Counted from the stretch's first letter, positions 1 to 5,510 are shown. The stretch: 6,442 nucleotides of DNA from an uncultured Bacteroidales bacterium (GCA_903899865.1 CAIUKZ010000377.1:1-6442), one strand, 5' to 3'. Notes: generated from the letters alone by a model not told the origin. Translations and numbers: made by a program.

Positions 1-12
1 GCCCGCTTCACT

Positions 13-118
13 CGAAAAACTAGCGCTCGGCAGGCTCAAATCGTCCAAACTCATCCCGTCGAAATACGACGGGACTCAAACAGGACGATTTTTAACCGCC
101 TACCTCACTTGTTTTTCG
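13..118. repeat. Nested imperfect inverted repeat (three stem tiers)
   Basis: Three perfectly complementary arm pairs are nested around one centre: CGAAAAAC 13-20 with GTTTTTCG 111-118, AAATCGTCC 38-46 with GGACGATTT 83-91, and CCCGTCG 55-61 with CGACGGG 67-73 around a 5-nt AAATA loop. The segments between tiers pair only partly. The stretch is visibly richer in GC than the neighbouring hydrolase gene. It lies 3' of the minus-strand two-gene unit, so it could act in its transcript (end formation or a structured 3' region), or be a dispersed palindromic element or cassette recombination site. No U-run follows the stem on either strand in a way that makes a standard terminator. The function is unknown; only the symmetry is seen directly. 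Confidence 0.6.
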
Positions 119-150
119 GCTCACCGGACAAGGTCGGTCGGTTGCAGGAA

Positions 151-215
151 GATTGTCTGTCAACAGGTGATTATGCAGATAATCATATTTTACTTTTATA
201 CACCTGATCTGACAA
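151..215. repeat. Second inverted-repeat cluster beside the first
   Basis: TTGTC 153-157 pairs with GACAA 211-215, CAGGTG 164-169 with CACCTG 201-206, and inside the latter GATTAT 169-174 pairs with ATAATC 179-184 around GCAG. The three pairs nest in order, so the strand could fold into one branched hairpin. It lies between the larger palindrome on its left and the 3' end of the hydrolase gene. It could be part of the same repetitive or structured element, or chance pairing in AT-rich DNA. Confidence 0.35.
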
Positions 216-254
216 CCATCATTTTTCTTGAAATTGAATTTACCGAGACGAATA

Positions 255-1121
255 TTAAAATTTACGAAAATCAAGCTCCTTATCATAGACTATAAGATTC
301 CCGTTGAGTTTCTTTAGTTTTTCTGACTCGGCACTTTTATCCGGTTTAAACGAGTGCATAACTATAATATTTCTCGCTTTCATAACATTGTACAATAGAC
401 TCAAAGAAGTGGAGTCTTTATCAAAGAAACCTAGGTGCGAAATATCAAGTTTTGTATTGAAAGACTTGATTAGATTGCGATTCAGCTTTAAGCTTCCATC
501 TCCTTGGTGAAAAACATACTTACCTGACATTTGAAAAACAAACCCAAAATTCTCCGTCTTTTCGTAGTCGGTATATTCTGAGTAGCTCAACGTTTCAAGA
601 TTTCTAGTTGAACCATGCTGTAATTTTAAAACCTTCAAGTTAAGCCCTTTGAGTTGCACACTATCAAATTTTCCATTTTCCATGGATGGAATTATGATTC
701 TTGATTTAATCGATTCGAGGTTTCTACAGGAGTCTTTCAGCACATTCAACACCTGACTAGGACATATAAGTATGGCGGATTTATTATTTAACAAAAACTG
801 CTCAGTAAGTTTTGAATCAAAATGATCACCATGAAAATGAGAGATTAACAGTAGCTGAACATTGTCAAAAGGTGGTAATCCAGCCACAATTTGACCAGTA
901 AGTTGCGAACTGGGAAGCTGGAAAACCTCACCATATTGAGTTCCAAATGGATCAATGATGATTTTATAATTCTTATTTTCATACAAGAATCCACAATTAC
1001 CAATATACGTGATTTTTAAACTGTCTTCTGGAGGTGTGAACCCAACCAAAAACACCACAGCAAAGAGGAGACATAAGTTTCTGAAATGCAACATATCATA
1101 TTGGTTGATTTTAATTCTCAT
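255..1121 (-). CDS. Exported metallo-beta-lactamase-fold hydrolase
   Basis: This is a 288-aa member of the metallo-beta-lactamase superfamily, closest in style to UlaG/YcbL-type metal-dependent hydrolases; the substrate is unknown. The signature HxHxDH is at H95-F-H97-G-D99-H100. Likely further metal ligands are H169 (QHG), D208 in the HQGDGS motif and H256 (MHSF), so the dinuclear metal site looks complete. A hydrophobic segment at about residues 15-28 makes it a probable exported or membrane-anchored protein; there is no lipobox and no clear AxA cleavage site. The start at 1121 lies 6 bp after the DUF418 stop, which suggests co-transcription. A second ATG at 1094 (Met10) would give a more compact signal sequence, and neither start has a clear ribosome binding site. 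Fold and metal site are firm; the physiological role is open. Confidence 0.88.
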   Translation of the reverse strand: MRIKINQYDMLHFRNLCLLFAVVFLVGFTPPEDSLKITYIGNCGFLYENKNYKIIIDPFGTQYGEVFQLPSSQLTGQIVAGLPPFDNVQLLLISHFHGDHFDSKLTEQFLLNNKSAILICPSQVLNVLKDSCRNLESIKSRIIIPSMENGKFDSVQLKGLNLKVLKLQHGSTRNLETLSYSEYTDYEKTENFGFVFQMSGKYVFHQGDGSLKLNRNLIKSFNTKLDISHLGFFDKDSTSLSLLYNVMKARNIIVMHSFKPDKSAESEKLKKLNGNLIVYDKELDFRKF

Positions 1122-1127
1122 TCAGAC

Positions 1128-2285
1128 TCACATCCACGTCCACTTATGCCATAGCCATTCAAGCGGTCCTTGTTTATGAGTTTTGAGCCACCAGTTGCAA
1201 AACTGCCATTGAATCATGACTAGCAAGATACCAATGAGCAATGAATAAGTTGCACCAGTATATTGATACATTGCCAATCCAAAACCATAGTACACGAACG
1301 AACCCAAAATGGACTGAAATATGTAATTGGTGAGACTCATTCGTCCCATTACCGAAAGTTTATTGAGCGCTTTGTTCACGCGTGCTTGTTGAAACAGCAA
1401 TACGAAAGCAGCAATAAGCACAATTACAAAACTGAGATTGGCGAGTGAAGTTACTATTGATATCAAAGGACGTGAGATGGATTCAACCGCAAATACATCA
1501 TTGATGTGGTTTCTCAAATAAAACAATGGAATAAAGACAAGGATACTAACAATTAAAGCTGTCCTCCATGATTTACTCTTATCTGGTGACAAGTCAAAAA
1601 CTCCCCTTCTGCCTGCCAACATCCCCAGAATAAACAAACCTGGTGCTTGAAAAATACGTCCTGCTTCCCATGACCACAGCACCACTCCCACTTTCCCATT
1701 GGTCAGATTACCCCAAACGGTATCACAGAAAGATGATTTGGTGATGTAGTTTGTCATTTTATCCATATAAGCCCAGTCGAGCGGATTGGGTAATTTGGCT
1801 TGTGGATAAAGAATGCCATTGACCAATTCATAGATATTATATGGTTGTAATAACAAAACAACCGCAACTATGAATGCCAAACGGTCACTCATGCGAGCCG
1901 TAACTATTAAAGCTACTCCCAGCACTGCATAAAATGACAGAATATCACCTTGAAACAAACAACTATTAATCATCCCAAAACCCAACAGCAGCAACATACG
2001 CCATGCAAATCGGGCTCTGAAATCAAGTCCCTTCAGAGCCTGATGGTGATACTGGATATAAAAAGTCACGCCAAAAAGGATTGAAAAGATGGCGTACGAC
2101 TTACCACTGAAAAGAAAAAACAAGGTTTCCCACACGGCTTTATCTATCGGATACAGCCATAGCGGAAGATTGGAGGGGAAAAAGTAAAAATCAAAATGTT
2201 CCAAATTATGCAATAACATAATGGAAACTAACGCAAAACCGCGTAGTGCGTCCACTACTTGTAATCGAGAGGTAGTAGTTGTCAT
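1128..2285 (-). CDS. DUF418 family multi-pass membrane protein
   Basis: This 385-aa protein belongs to the DUF418 (YeiB-like) family, integral membrane proteins related to the acyltransferase-3/HGSNAT group; the reaction is not established. Family hallmarks in order are VDALRGFAL at residues 11-19, LFQGDIL at 110-116, GRMSLTNYIFQS at 314-325, and the C-terminal QGPLEWLWHKWTW at 372-384. Numerous hydrophobic helices fill the length, for example around 15-26, 65-78, 95-107, 118-130, 138-147, 243-256, 283-298 and 348-362, and full length is typical for the family. The frame can be extended to a TTG at 2294, but the ATG at 2285 gives the usual short N-terminus before the DALRG motif and is preferred. 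It is the first gene of a likely two-gene unit with the hydrolase and is transcribed away from the AbiH block. Confidence 0.92.
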   Translation of the reverse strand: MTTTTSRLQVVDALRGFALVSIMLLHNLEHFDFYFFPSNLPLWLYPIDKAVWETLFFLFSGKSYAIFSILFGVTFYIQYHHQALKGLDFRARFAWRMLLLLGFGMINSCLFQGDILSFYAVLGVALIVTARMSDRLAFIVAVVLLLQPYNIYELVNGILYPQAKLPNPLDWAYMDKMTNYITKSSFCDTVWGNLTNGKVGVVLWSWEAGRIFQAPGLFILGMLAGRRGVFDLSPDKSKSWRTALIVSILVFIPLFYLRNHINDVFAVESISRPLISIVTSLANLSFVIVLIAAFVLLFQQARVNKALNKLSVMGRMSLTNYIFQSILGSFVYYGFGLAMYQYTGATYSLLIGILLVMIQWQFCNWWLKTHKQGPLEWLWHKWTWM

Positions 2286-2435
2286 GCCTGTCAATGTTTA
2301 TGGATTAGAAAGTTGTAACGAAAATAAGTAGGAGTTATTGCACTCACATCCAATAAAATTTCGAGACATGCCTATTGATTTAGAAAATCTATTACATTAT
2401 AATACACTGTTCTAAGTTTTTATTATCATCCGAAG
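2286..2435. other. Divergent intergenic region, no clear promoter to the left
   Basis: This AT-rich 150 bp separates the minus-strand DUF418 start from the left copy of the 69-bp repeat. It should contain the promoter for the DUF418-hydrolase unit, but I found no convincing TAnnTTTG box with a -33 partner on the minus strand; near matches such as TAGATTTT lack an upstream TTG at suitable spacing. No open frame of interest and no strong hairpin are seen. If the repeat-bounded block is an insertion, this stretch was probably the original upstream flank of the TerB-DnaJ promoter. Confidence 0.5.
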
Positions 2436-2504
2436 AATAAGCATTTTTTCGTATCTTTGCAGTCCAAATAATAAACACAAATTATGGGAAATTTCGGAAA
2501 ATGG
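2436..2504 (+). repeat. 69-bp direct repeat, left copy
   Basis: Positions 2436-2504 match 4676-4744 at 68 of 69 bases; the only difference is T2472 against C4712. The repeat holds a Bacteroidota-type promoter, the short 5' leader and the first seven codons (MGNFGKW) of the TerB-DnaJ gene. Similarity stops abruptly at 2505/4745. To the left it ends at 2435/4675, though both flanks also contain GTTCT and AAGTT in that order, a possible trace of a longer ancestral match. The two copies bound a unit of 2240 bp. The right copy belongs to the intact gene, so this one is the stranded duplicate. Confidence 0.95.
2452..2459 (+). promoter_or_regulatory. Duplicated Bacteroidota -7 promoter box (left copy)
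   Basis: TATCTTTG matches the Bacteroidota -7 consensus TAnnTTTG exactly, inside a sequence identical to the TerB-DnaJ promoter. Transcription would start around 2466-2468 and run rightward into the AbiH gene after a leader of about 175 nt. The -33 region (around 2429-2433) lies just outside the repeat, so it differs from the right copy, and no clear TTG is seen there; strength could therefore differ between copies. Confidence 0.6.
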
Positions 2505-2510
2505 GATTAA
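2484..2510 (+). pseudogene. Eight-codon stump of the TerB-DnaJ gene
   Basis: The left repeat copy retains the start codon and seven codons of the TerB-DnaJ gene and then reads one new codon and TAA, giving MGNFGKWD. It is what is left of the 5' end of the gene, separated from its body by the 2.2-kb block. As part of the AbiH leader it might still be translated as a short upstream peptide; that is inference. A second ATG at 2501 opens a 12-codon frame ending in TAG, which is probably meaningless. Confidence 0.75.
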
Positions 2511-2641
2511 ACAAATTATTATTCCGTTTGAGAAATTAGAAGTATTGGATTAATTTGCAAAACCCCAATGAGTTCGGGAGACACAGACATTATTAGTTTA
2601 GCAAGTTATATCACATTCAGTATTTACTATATTTTATAAAT

Positions 2642-3598
2642 ATGAAAATTTTGCACATTGTGGGTAATGGTTTTGATTTGAATTTAGGTTTAGAAACAAG
2701 CTATCCTAACTTTTACAAATATTATCAAAACATTCCAACCAAAAGTGAATCAATTAAGAATCTAAAAAAGAATATATCTGGCAATTATCAAAATTGGTCA
2801 GATCTTGAAATAGCACTTGGCGAATTCACTGAAAACACAAAGAACACTTTAGATTTTGAGGAACTTTTAATTGATATAACAGATAACTTGGCAAACTATC
2901 TAGAATTAGAGGAAAAACGAATTAATATTTCCAATTCTAATAAAAGAAAAATGTATGATTATTTAATATCCCCAGAAAACTCAACACCTCCAGCAATAAA
3001 AAGAGAAATTGACAAAATAAAGAACAGCAAATTAAATGAGCAATGGATTATCAATGTTGTAACTTTCAATTATACAAATACAATTGAAAGGATACTTGAT
3101 AATTCAATTCAGAATGTTCAAATTGGAGGAGCACATAATACAATTCTAAAGAGCGTGAGTCACATCCATGGCTACACAGACAATCGAATGATACTTGGCG
3201 TCAATGATGAATCTCAAATAACAAATAATGATTTCAAAACGAATAAAGAATTTATTGAAGCATTTGTAAAAGATGAGTACAACAAACTCACAAAGCAATT
3301 AATTAATGAATCATTCCAAGAATTAATTTCTGAGGCTGATATTATATGTATATTTGGGTCTTCATTAGGGGCAACTGATAATATGTGGTGGCAAGCAATT
3401 GCAGAGCAATTATCAAAAGAGGTTAGAGTAATCATTTTTCACTGGAGTGAGAAAATAACCCCACGAAAACAATTTAAGATTGGTGTTGAAGAAAGGAAGA
3501 TAAAATCAAAACTTACTAACTTGACATCTGACAATTCAAGAGATATTGATTCCAAAATCTTTGTTAGTATCAACTCAAATATGTTCAGATTTAATTAA
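2642..3598 (+). CDS. AbiH family abortive infection protein
   Basis: This 318-aa protein carries the features of the AbiH family (bacteriophage abortive infection AbiH), known from lactococcal phage resistance; the biochemical activity is not well defined. Seen here are the N-terminal strand with GNGFDL at residues 8-13 followed by LGLETSYPNF (15-24), NWSDLE at 51-56, TFNYTNTIE at 141-149, SHIHGY at 173-178 and IFGSSLGATD at 237-246. The GNGFD loop and late GSSLGATD motif suggest a nucleotide-binding Rossmann-like fold, by analogy with SIR2-like proteins. The length is within the range expected for the family, and it has no signal peptide or membrane helix. The ATG at 2642 directly starts the MKILHIVGNGFD strand. 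It is likely transcribed from the duplicated promoter at 2452, since I saw no closer strong promoter. AT-rich codon use contrasts with the downstream housekeeping genes and suggests acquisition. Confidence 0.88.
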   Translation: MKILHIVGNGFDLNLGLETSYPNFYKYYQNIPTKSESIKNLKKNISGNYQNWSDLEIALGEFTENTKNTLDFEELLIDITDNLANYLELEEKRINISNSNKRKMYDYLISPENSTPPAIKREIDKIKNSKLNEQWIINVVTFNYTNTIERILDNSIQNVQIGGAHNTILKSVSHIHGYTDNRMILGVNDESQITNNDFKTNKEFIEAFVKDEYNKLTKQLINESFQELISEADIICIFGSSLGATDNMWWQAIAEQLSKEVRVIIFHWSEKITPRKQFKIGVEERKIKSKLTNLTSDNSRDIDSKIFVSINSNMFRFN

Positions 3599-3642
3599 AA
3601 AACTGTTGCTAAGAAATCTAAACTACAATTGTACAAAGTTTC

Positions 3643-3699
3643 GTAATGAATCATGCACGGATTAGCTATCCGTCTCCTCCAAGTTGAAACACGCATTAC
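3643..3699. repeat. Hairpin-in-hairpin behind the AbiH gene
   Basis: GTAATG 3643-3648 pairs with CATTAC 3694-3699, enclosing the perfect hairpin ACGGAT 3657-3662 / ATCCGT 3668-3673 with loop TAGCT. GTTTC 3638-3642 can alternatively pair with GAAAC 3686-3690, so two competing folds are possible. There is no U-run after the structure. It could be a structured 3' region, a recombination site or chance; only the pairing is seen. Confidence 0.4.
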
Positions 3700-3709
3700 A
3701 AATTAGCCC

Positions 3710-3744
3710 CCAAATGATTATTTTAGTGAAAAATAATCATTTGG
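3710..3744. repeat. Perfect 15-bp palindrome between AbiH and the next gene
   Basis: CCAAATGATTATTTT at 3710-3724 is perfectly complementary to 3730-3744 around the 5-nt loop AGTGA. It begins 111 bp after the AbiH stop and ends 99 bp before the next start at 3844. As RNA it is a long, AT-rich stem without a following U-tract (AGAAATTT follows), so it is only a weak candidate terminator or attenuator. As DNA it could be an operator or a strand-exchange site. Its perfection over 15 bp is unlikely to be chance. Confidence 0.7.
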
Positions 3745-3843
3745 AGAAATTTAACCTAGAAGTTGAGTCCAGACACAACTAAAAAAAACGGGGCGAATCC
3801 AAAAAGCCTAATGAGTAGGAAATATGTAAAAAAAACACTAATT

Positions 3844-4275
3844 ATGTCTGACTTAGAAAAACTTCCAATAATTAGAGGTAATGGTTGGGGTGGAGTAGTT
3901 TTAGGAGCTACAAGGGAAAATGTTGAAATTTTTCTTTCTGAAACTGGCATAAATAAATCCACCTATGAATCACGTTATTTTCTTGAATATCCTAAATATG
4001 GCATATTGATACAATATAATTTGGCTGATAAGGTGAATGCCATTTTCTTTTACAATAAGGATAATGGTTACGAACACATGAATGGATTCCCTATCAAGAC
4101 TAAAGAAAACATTGATTGGAATTCTTCTCCCTTTGAGGTAAAAGAAGCATATGGACAACCTTATGACGCATTTCAGGGAATAGAAGACAATATTATGTGG
4201 CAAAGACTTGTATACAATGGGGCTGACTTTAGATTTTTAGATCGTAAACTTGTACGAATTTCAATCATCTATTAA
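3844..4275 (+). CDS. Unrecognised 143-aa protein, possibly two BLIP-like halves
   Basis: I do not recognise a family with certainty. The protein appears to consist of two similar halves. Residues 15-70 (WGGVVLGATRENVEIF, then YGILIQYN and KVNAIFFY) and residues 94-143 (SSPFEVKEAYGQPYDAF, then RLVYNGADFRF and KLVRISIIY) each read as a short helix ending near a G-x-P or G-turn, followed by two beta strands. That layout recalls the SmpA/OmlA or BLIP-type fold and some polymorphic-toxin immunity proteins; this is pattern judgement only. There is no signal peptide or membrane segment. The frame also offers ATG 3811 (11 residues more) and TTG 3763; I prefer 3844 for its A-rich leader and closeness to the conserved-looking part. 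It is AT-rich like AbiH and lies in the same repeat-bounded block, so it may be a partner or independent cargo. Confidence 0.7.
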   Translation: MSDLEKLPIIRGNGWGGVVLGATRENVEIFLSETGINKSTYESRYFLEYPKYGILIQYNLADKVNAIFFYNKDNGYEHMNGFPIKTKENIDWNSSPFEVKEAYGQPYDAFQGIEDNIMWQRLVYNGADFRFLDRKLVRISIIY

Positions 4276-4675
4276 GACATTTCTACCAATTGTTTTAAGG
4301 TATAACACGTTTAAATAATTCAAACTATCTATAAGGTAAATAATTTCTTATGATGCCAGAAAGTAAGAATATTGGTTGTCTGGCTGTCGAGAATAGAAAA
4401 AGGCTCTAACCTCACCTTACGCACCATTCTCAATATATTGGACATTCACCAAATAAGTCCTTCCGAATTTTTCAAAGACATAGACTGAGTATTACTTTTC
4501 GTTACTGGCATCAAAATTAAGAAGCAGATATGCCACCACCCTGCACAGCTAGGTAGTATTATTGCCACATCTCGCAAATTAATTTTCTGCCAAGCACACA
4601 CCCCTTTCATTTCCCTCATAATCAAATACACAAAATCGGTTGAAGTTTATGGTTATGGTTCTCCAAGTTCCATGA
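4276..4675. other. Long non-coding stretch at the right end of the block
   Basis: No convincing intact gene lies between the 143-aa protein and the right repeat copy. It contains the inverted pair GCCAGA 4355-4360 / TCTGGC 4379-4384 with an 18-nt loop, another pair GAGAAT 4389-4394 / ATTCTC 4426-4431, a short TATGGT tandem just before the repeat, and a possible minus-strand coding relic described separately. No clear terminator for the upstream gene is visible. If the block is an insertion, this stretch is either its right end or displaced former flank. Confidence 0.5.
4417..4631 (-). pseudogene. Possible relic of a LytTR-type DNA-binding domain
   Basis: Two minus-strand frames together resemble a degraded LytTR domain, the DNA-binding module of AlgR/LytR-type regulators common in Bacteroidota. 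One frame (4631 to 4446) contains QKINLRDVAII and, later, TQSMSLKN, like the first strand and the SLK segment of the domain. The adjacent frame (4491 to 4417) reads FEKFGRTYLVNVQYIENG, like the conserved RxHRSYLVNLxYIE stretch, and ends at a TAA. The middle is short and the frames do not join, so a frameshift and a deletion would be required. It may be coincidence: the match rests on eye comparison of about 35 residues. Confidence 0.27.
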
Positions 4676-4744
4676 AATAAGCATTTTTTCGTATCTTTGC
4701 AGTCCAAATAACAAACACAAATTATGGGAAATTTCGGAAAATGG
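4676..4744 (+). repeat. 69-bp direct repeat, right copy (native gene 5' end)
   Basis: This is the partner of 2436-2504, with C4712 in place of T2472. It contains the promoter, leader and codons 1-7 of the intact TerB-DnaJ gene. Recombination between the two copies would remove exactly 2240 bp and leave one intact promoter and gene, which makes the block look like a reversible or once-mobile insertion. No target-site duplication of IS type, terminal inverted repeat or tRNA gene is seen at the junction. Confidence 0.95.
4692..4699 (+). promoter_or_regulatory. -7 promoter box of the TerB-DnaJ gene
   Basis: TATCTTTG fits the Bacteroidota TAnnTTTG box exactly and sits 24 bp before the ATG, so transcription should start close to 4706-4708 with a short AT-rich leader lacking a Shine-Dalgarno sequence. 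No clear -33 TTG is visible at the expected distance (about 4669-4672), the part outside the repeat. cysS probably shares this promoter. Confidence 0.65.
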
Positions 4745-5458
4745 CTTGGTGGAGGCTTAGGCTTCGTACTGGGCGGCCCCATTGGGGCATTGATAGGCTT
4801 AGGATTGGGCTCCATGTTTGACAATACCACCGTTTCTACTTCATCTAGTCGCTTAGGCAGTGGAAGCACCACCGAAGGCGACTTCAAAGTGAGTCTATTG
4901 GTACTGATGGCTTGCGTGATGAAGGCTGACGGACGGATAGACAAAGCGGAACTGGCTGTGGTAAAACGGTTTTTGGTAGCCAATTTTGGCGAACAAGGAG
5001 CACTGGATGCACTGCAAGTGCTTAAAAACCTACTGGAACAGGACATCAACGAATCAGAAGTAGCCTCTCAGATAGGGCATAATCTCAACTACTCGTCCAA
5101 ACTGGAACTGCTTCACCTACTGTTTGACATAGCTTATGCCGATGGCGAGGTGGTGGACTCAGAACTGATAACAATCCAACGAATAGCCACCCATTTCAGG
5201 ATAGACCGTCTGGATTTCGAATCGCTCAAGGCGCCTTACATGAAATCCCAAGACGTAAACTGGGCTTACAAAGCACTGGAAATAGAACCATCGGCCACCG
5301 AAGAAGAAATCAAAAAAGCATACCGTCGCATGGCCATGAAATATCACCCGGACAAGGTGAACGACTTGGGCGAAGAAATCAAAAAATCGGCCACCGAAAA
5401 GTTCCGCTCCATCAACGAGGCGTATGAAAACATCAAAAAACAAAGAGGAATAGCATAA
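4724..5458 (+). CDS. TerB-DnaJ two-domain protein (DjlA-like)
   Basis: This 244-aa protein joins a TerB-like (tellurite resistance/DjlA central) domain to a C-terminal J domain. Residues 9-30 are a glycine-rich hydrophobic segment (GGGLGFVLGGPIGALIGLGLG) that may insert in or touch the membrane, as in DjlA. The TerB-like part spans about 53-165 with acidic, possibly metal-binding motifs KADGRID at 67-73 and YADGEVVDSEL at 138-148. The J domain spans about 178-240 with the diagnostic HPD at 208-210 in KYHPDKV; it should stimulate an Hsp70 (DnaK) ATPase. Start ATG 4724 lies 24 bp after the promoter box. cysS follows after 52 bp, so the two are likely co-transcribed. GC content is clearly higher than in the AbiH block. 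Its first seven codons are duplicated at 2484-2504. The client or pathway cannot be told from the sequence. Confidence 0.93.
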   Translation: MGNFGKWLGGGLGFVLGGPIGALIGLGLGSMFDNTTVSTSSSRLGSGSTTEGDFKVSLLVLMACVMKADGRIDKAELAVVKRFLVANFGEQGALDALQVLKNLLEQDINESEVASQIGHNLNYSSKLELLHLLFDIAYADGEVVDSELITIQRIATHFRIDRLDFESLKAPYMKSQDVNWAYKALEIEPSATEEEIKKAYRRMAMKYHPDKVNDLGEEIKKSATEKFRSINEAYENIKKQRGIA

Positions 5459-5471
5459 TCGAATAACATGA

Positions 5472-5495
5472 GTTAACTTGTTGACTTGTTAACTA
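5472..5495. repeat. Three tandem 8-bp units
   Basis: GTTAACTT, GTTGACTT and GTTAACTA follow each other in the 52-bp gap between the TerB-DnaJ stop and the cysS start. Each outer unit contains the palindrome GTTAAC. It may be simple slippage DNA or a binding site; nothing further can be concluded. Confidence 0.6.
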
Positions 5496-5510
5496 GTATA
5501 CAACATTATC

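Larger units (their letters stand above)
2..295 (+). other. Open frame running in from the left edge, doubtful gene
   Basis: A plus-strand frame is open from the window edge for 97 codons and stops at TAA 293-295. It overlaps the last part of the hydrolase gene on the opposite strand. The first half of the peptide (for example SKLIPSKYDGTQTGRF around codons 14-29) is encoded by the palindromic stretch. The second half looks like translated AT-rich non-coding DNA. A second plus frame is open from position 1 to the TGA at 205-207, which suggests that open frames here come from composition or symmetry. I recognise no domain. It is listed because it could be the tail of a gene outside the window. 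Confidence 0.12.

Noticed and set aside
1..54. Minus-strand frame starting at ATG 54-52, reading MSLDDLSLPSASFSSEAG off the left edge
   Set aside because: It begins inside the palindrome's inner stem and has only 18 codons in view; plus-strand frames are open over the same DNA, so open frames here are not good evidence of a gene.
2286..2294. TTG start at 2294 for the DUF418 gene
   Set aside because: It adds only three residues before an ATG at 2285 that suits the family N-terminus better.
3763..3843. Upstream TTG 3763 start for the 143-aa protein
   Set aside because: The added residues are lysine-rich and featureless, the codon is a rare start, and two ATG codons (3811, 3844) are available closer to the conserved-looking part.
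2436..4744. Insertion sequence or composite transposon explanation for the block
   Set aside because: No transposase, no terminal inverted repeats and no short target duplication; the repeats are host gene sequence, not IS ends.
4579..5049. Long minus-strand open frame of 156 codons opposite the TerB-DnaJ gene
   Set aside because: It is an antisense shadow of a well-supported coding sequence, rich in serine and proline as expected from reverse-complemented coding DNA, with no recognisable domain.
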